Source: Whitmania pigra (Eukaryota; Annelida; Clitellata; Hirudinida; Haemopidae). From it: a stretch of DNA of 64,000 bases. Positions 61,598 to 64,000 of the stretch are shown piece after piece. Position numbers and translations under genes: made by a program. Numbering within the stretch: the first letter of the stretch is position 1; the number at the start of each line of letters is the position of its first letter. Under the pieces are notes generated by a model that did no database searches, was not told the DNA's origin, and saw only the letters and a program-made list of their open reading frames with translations. Where the stretch lies: positions 1-64,000 of the forward strand of contig JAJTWR010000070.1 of assembly GCA_021613335.1 (NCBI GenBank). Reading direction: 5' to 3'.

Positions 61598-62356
61598 TTA
61601 TAAATTATTTTTAACGGCTTTTACCCTTAATCTAGTGTAATTAACTATCCATTGACCGTTTTTATAAGCGTTGGGACGAAGCAAATCAACGGCTGATTTC
61701 TTCAACTTTTCGGCCTTGTCTACTTGCAGATTTATAAACGCATGTTGGGCAAATTGCTCAATCCACCTATACATGCCGTCTTCTCCTACCAAAGGCGTGG
61801 GCCTATCAAACAGCCTAATCTGCTCTACCTCAAATCCGACGTCTCGCAATAAGGCGGCATATTGAGTTACCGATGGGAAAAACCAAAAATTATCATCAAA
61901 TTGATGTTGTAAACCTAAAGTTTCAGCAGCTTTGCGGATGGCTTTTACGATAGATTGTATGTTGCCCTTGCCGCCAAACTCGGCTACCAAACGGCCTTTG
62001 TTTTTAAGGCTTTTGTAAATGCCGCTAATTAAGGCTTTTTGGTTTTTAATCCAATGAAAGACGGCATTGCTAAAAACCGCGTCAAATTCTTGATCAAAGT
62101 TAAGCGCTGTGCCGTCGGCAATTTCAAAGTTGTGTAATGGATATTTTTGTTTTGCGGCGGCAATCATTTCTGCCGATATATCTATTCCAAAAACAACGGC
62201 TCCTGATTTGCCAATTTGACTAGTTAAATCGCCGGTTCCGCAACCAAGGTCTAAAATATGCTCGTTTTTTTTAGGAGCTAACCATTGCAACGCGTTTGCG
62301 CCAAATTTGGATACGAAATGATGTTGCTTGTCGTAAATATTGCTATCCCAATACAT
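61598..62356 (-). CDS. Class I SAM-dependent methyltransferase (trans-aconitate methyltransferase-like)
   Basis: A 252-residue methyltransferase: motif I EHILDLGCGTGDLTSQIGKSGAVVFGIDIS, FEIADGTALNFDQEFDAVFSNAVFHWIKN, and LKNKGRLVAEFGGKGNI. The FSNAVFHW pattern is shared with trans-aconitate 2-methyltransferases (Tam), which detoxify an aconitase inhibitor; that could fit next to the aconitase-like LeuCD, but this is inference. The substrate is not fixed by sequence. Confidence 0.75.
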   Translation of the reverse strand: MYWDSNIYDKQHHFVSKFGANALQWLAPKKNEHILDLGCGTGDLTSQIGKSGAVVFGIDISAEMIAAAKQKYPLHNFEIADGTALNFDQEFDAVFSNAVFHWIKNQKALISGIYKSLKNKGRLVAEFGGKGNIQSIVKAIRKAAETLGLQHQFDDNFWFFPSVTQYAALLRDVGFEVEQIRLFDRPTPLVGEDGMYRWIEQFAQHAFINLQVDKAEKLKKSAVDLLRPNAYKNGQWIVNYTRLRVKAVKNNL

Positions 62357-62374
62357 TGTAATACAAATTTAGTT

Positions 62375-62656
62375 TTAAAATTTAACCATAATGTTCAATT
62401 TTTGAAAAAGCGTATAAAAATGCAATAACGGTTTCCATTGTTGATATTTTGCTGAAGTTTTAAAATTTTCGGACTGCGCTTTTAAGTTATCCCGATTTAC
62501 CGGGAAAAGGCCTTGAGCTTGCTTTTTTATATATTTTTGAAGTTGATGAAAATACCTCCTCATAAACGAAATAATTTTTCTTGCTTTGCAAAAAACTTTT
62601 TCAAATTCGTTTGCCCGTTGTAGAATCGCATTCAATATGGCAACCTTCGGTACCAT
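62375..62656 (-). CDS. Small basic protein coupled to leuC, unknown
   Basis: A 93-residue frame whose ATG overlaps the leuC stop (TAATG at 62658-62654). The product is helical and Lys/Gln-rich (LQRANEFEKVFCKARKIISFMRRYFHQLQKYIKKQAQG). I do not recognise it. Translational coupling and position in the operon argue for a real gene, but composition is not strongly protein-like and it could be a scrap of a disrupted gene. Confidence 0.4.
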   Translation of the reverse strand: MVPKVAILNAILQRANEFEKVFCKARKIISFMRRYFHQLQKYIKKQAQGLFPVNRDNLKAQSENFKTSAKYQQWKPLLHFYTLFQKLNIMVKF

Positions 62657-64000
62657 TAAGCTTCGGCTAATAATTTTCTTACGTCGGTAATTTTGCCGGT
62701 TATCGCTGCCGCTGCCGCTGTTAAGGGCGATACAAGCATAGTTCTGGCATTAGGCCCTTGCCTGCCCTCAAAGTTTCTGTTAGAGGTAGATACGCAGTAC
62801 CTGCCTGCCGGAATTTTATCTTCGTTCATGCCCAAGCAGGCGCTGCAACCCGGTTCGCGAAACTGAAAACCTGATTGTTCAAATATTTTGTCTAAACCTT
62901 CTTCTTTGGCTTGTTTTTCAACTTGCTTAGAGCCGGGCACAATCCAAACCTCTACCGAGCGGGCTTTTTGTTTACCTTTTACAAAAGCCGCAACTTCGCG
63001 CAAATCTTCAATACGCGAGTTGGTACAACTGCCAATAAAAACATAATCTATCGGTTTGTCAATTAGCAATTCATTGTCATTAAAGCCCATGTATTTTAAG
63101 GCTTTTTGATAAGAGGGTTGTTCGCTTTCAGGCTGCAATTGGGTTGATGGTATCTGTTCTGTAATACCCATTCCCATACCCGGATTGGTGCCATAGGTAA
63201 TCATTGGAGCAATATCTTCTGCTTTAAATGTTAGCACATTGTCAAACGTTGCATCCGCATCGCTATAAAGCGTTTTCCAATAGGCAACGGCTTTGCGCCA
63301 TTTTTCGTTTTTGGGCGAAAATTGACGGCCCTCTAAGTAATTGAAAGTGGTTTGGTCTGGCGCAATTAAGCCGCCTCTGGCCCCCATTTCAATGCTCATA
63401 TTACAGATGGTCATTCTGGCTTCCATGCTTAGGTTTTTAATTGCCGAACCGGCGTACTCAATAAAGTAGCCCGTACCGCCGGCAGCAGAAATTTGCGAAA
63501 TAATGTATAAAATGATGTCTTTGGCCCCAACGCCTTTGCCCAACTTGCCGTTAACCTCAATTTTCATCGTTTTAGGTATTTGCTGCAATATGCATTGGGT
63601 AGCTAAAACTTGTTCTACCTGACTGGTTCCGATACCAAAGGCAATGGCTCCAAACGCGCCATGAGTAGAAGTATGGCTGTCGCCGCAAACGATGGTTGCC
63701 CCCGGGCGAGTAATTCCTAACTCGGGGCCGATTACATGTACAATGCCTTGATAAGGATGGCCTAAACCGTAAAGTTCAATCCCAAATTCTTTACAGTTTT
63801 TTGCGAGCATATTTACCTGATATCGCGACAGTTCTTCTTTAATAGGCAAATGCTGATTTAAAGTGGGCACGTTGTGGTCTGCGGTTGCTATGGTTTGTTG
63901 CGGCCTGAAAACCGACAAATTTCGTTTACGCAGACCGTCAAATGCCTGAGGGCTGGTTACCTCATGGATGAAATGAGTATCGATATATAAGATATCGGGA
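62656..64000 (-). CDS. leuC: 3-isopropylmalate dehydratase large subunit (partial, runs off right edge)
   Basis: The frame is open to the window edge: the last bases read [27 protein letters not shown] before [18 protein letters not shown], so an internal Met at 63918 is not the start and roughly 20 N-terminal residues are missing. Iron-sulfur cysteines are in [13 protein letters not shown] and [44 protein letters not shown] is the conserved substrate segment. It is the most upstream gene of the leu operon visible here. Confidence 0.96.
   Translation of the reverse strand, partial: PDILYIDTHFIHEVTSPQAFDGLRKRNLSVFRPQQTIATADHNVPTLNQHLPIKEELSRYQVNMLAKNCKEFGIELYGLGHPYQGIVHVIGPELGITRPGATIVCGDSHTSTHGAFGAIAFGIGTSQVEQVLATQCILQQIPKTMKIEVNGKLGKGVGAKDIILYIISQISAAGGTGYFIEYAGSAIKNLSMEARMTICNMSIEMGARGGLIAPDQTTFNYLEGRQFSPKNEKWRKAVAYWKTLYSDADATFDNVLTFKAEDIAPMITYGTNPGMGMGITEQIPSTQLQPESEQPSYQKALKYMGFNDNELLIDKPIDYVFIGSCTNSRIEDLREVAAFVKGKQKARSVEVWIVPGSKQVEKQAKEEGLDKIFEQSGFQFREPGCSACLGMNEDKIPAGRYCVSTSNRNFEGRQGPNARTMLVSPLTAAAAAITGKITDVRKLLAEA

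Noticed and set aside
1..64000. tRNA, rRNA or CRISPR loci
   Set aside because: No cloverleaf with a T-loop and 3' acceptor, no rRNA core sequence, and no spaced repeat array was recognised on either strand.

Overview
The window looks like Bacteroidota, most probably a Sphingobacteriaceae-like member. The evidence is a SusC/SusD pair, a HmuY-type heme lipoprotein with a FRAP/NPNL-type TonB receptor, BshC (bacillithiol synthesis), a long two-domain IspG, weak Shine-Dalgarno signals and TAnnTTTG-type promoter boxes. Genus and species cannot be fixed from the sequence alone. Host DNA is AT-rich; the first 13 kb reads visibly richer in GC.

Region 1 (1-13.4 kb) is the late half of a contractile-tailed, Mu-like prophage. 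A small-terminase-like gene runs leftwards off the edge. A divergent late operon then encodes a ClpP-type head protease with scaffold-like tail, major capsid, sheath, tube, a tail-assembly chaperone pair joined by a canonical -1 slippery site (A AAA AAC), baseplate hub, spike and gp25-like proteins, an amidase endolysin, a broken holin-like gene, a candidate unimolecular spanin, baseplate/fibre/collar proteins and a Dam methylase. No tape-measure gene is visible between chaperone and baseplate, and three genes carry apparent one-base lesions at short homopolymers. The right end has a 15-bp motif repeated with a 22-bp period. A decayed, inverted copy of the same end (Dam 3' end plus terminal motif) lies at 17.08-17.22 kb, so two prophage ends of one family bracket bshC and an Ldh-family dehydrogenase.

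Region 2 (13.6-37 kb) holds host genes: bshC, a malate/lactate dehydrogenase family gene, parC split into two frames by an apparent one-base deletion, a PnuC/PnuT-type transporter behind a degenerate TPP-riboswitch-like leader, an acyl-CoA-dehydrogenase-like flavoprotein, a heme-uptake pair (TonB receptor and HmuY), an rRNA methyltransferase-like gene, an MlaE/MlaF transporter pair, an SDR, PspC/LiaF-like membrane proteins, ispG, an unrecognised 385-aa gene and an IS1595-type transposase that has lost catalytic residues.

Region 3 (37.6-46.8 kb) is a heme biosynthesis cluster: hemA, a hemC-hemD fusion, hemB, hemL, a histidine kinase/response regulator pair, a TPR-like gene, hemE and hemJ. Together they cover glutamyl-tRNA to coproporphyrinogen III plus the protoporphyrinogen oxidase step. 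Coproporphyrinogen oxidase and ferrochelatase are not in the window.

Region 4 (46.9-55.2 kb) is envelope-related: outer-membrane beta-barrel proteins, an ECF sigma factor with a membrane-anchored partner, and a SusD/SusC nutrient uptake pair.

Region 5 (55.9-64 kb, minus strand) is a leucine/isoleucine operon: leuC (cut by the right edge), a small unknown gene, a methyltransferase, leuD, a duplicated-ATPase ModF-like protein, leuB, a short leuA and ilvA.
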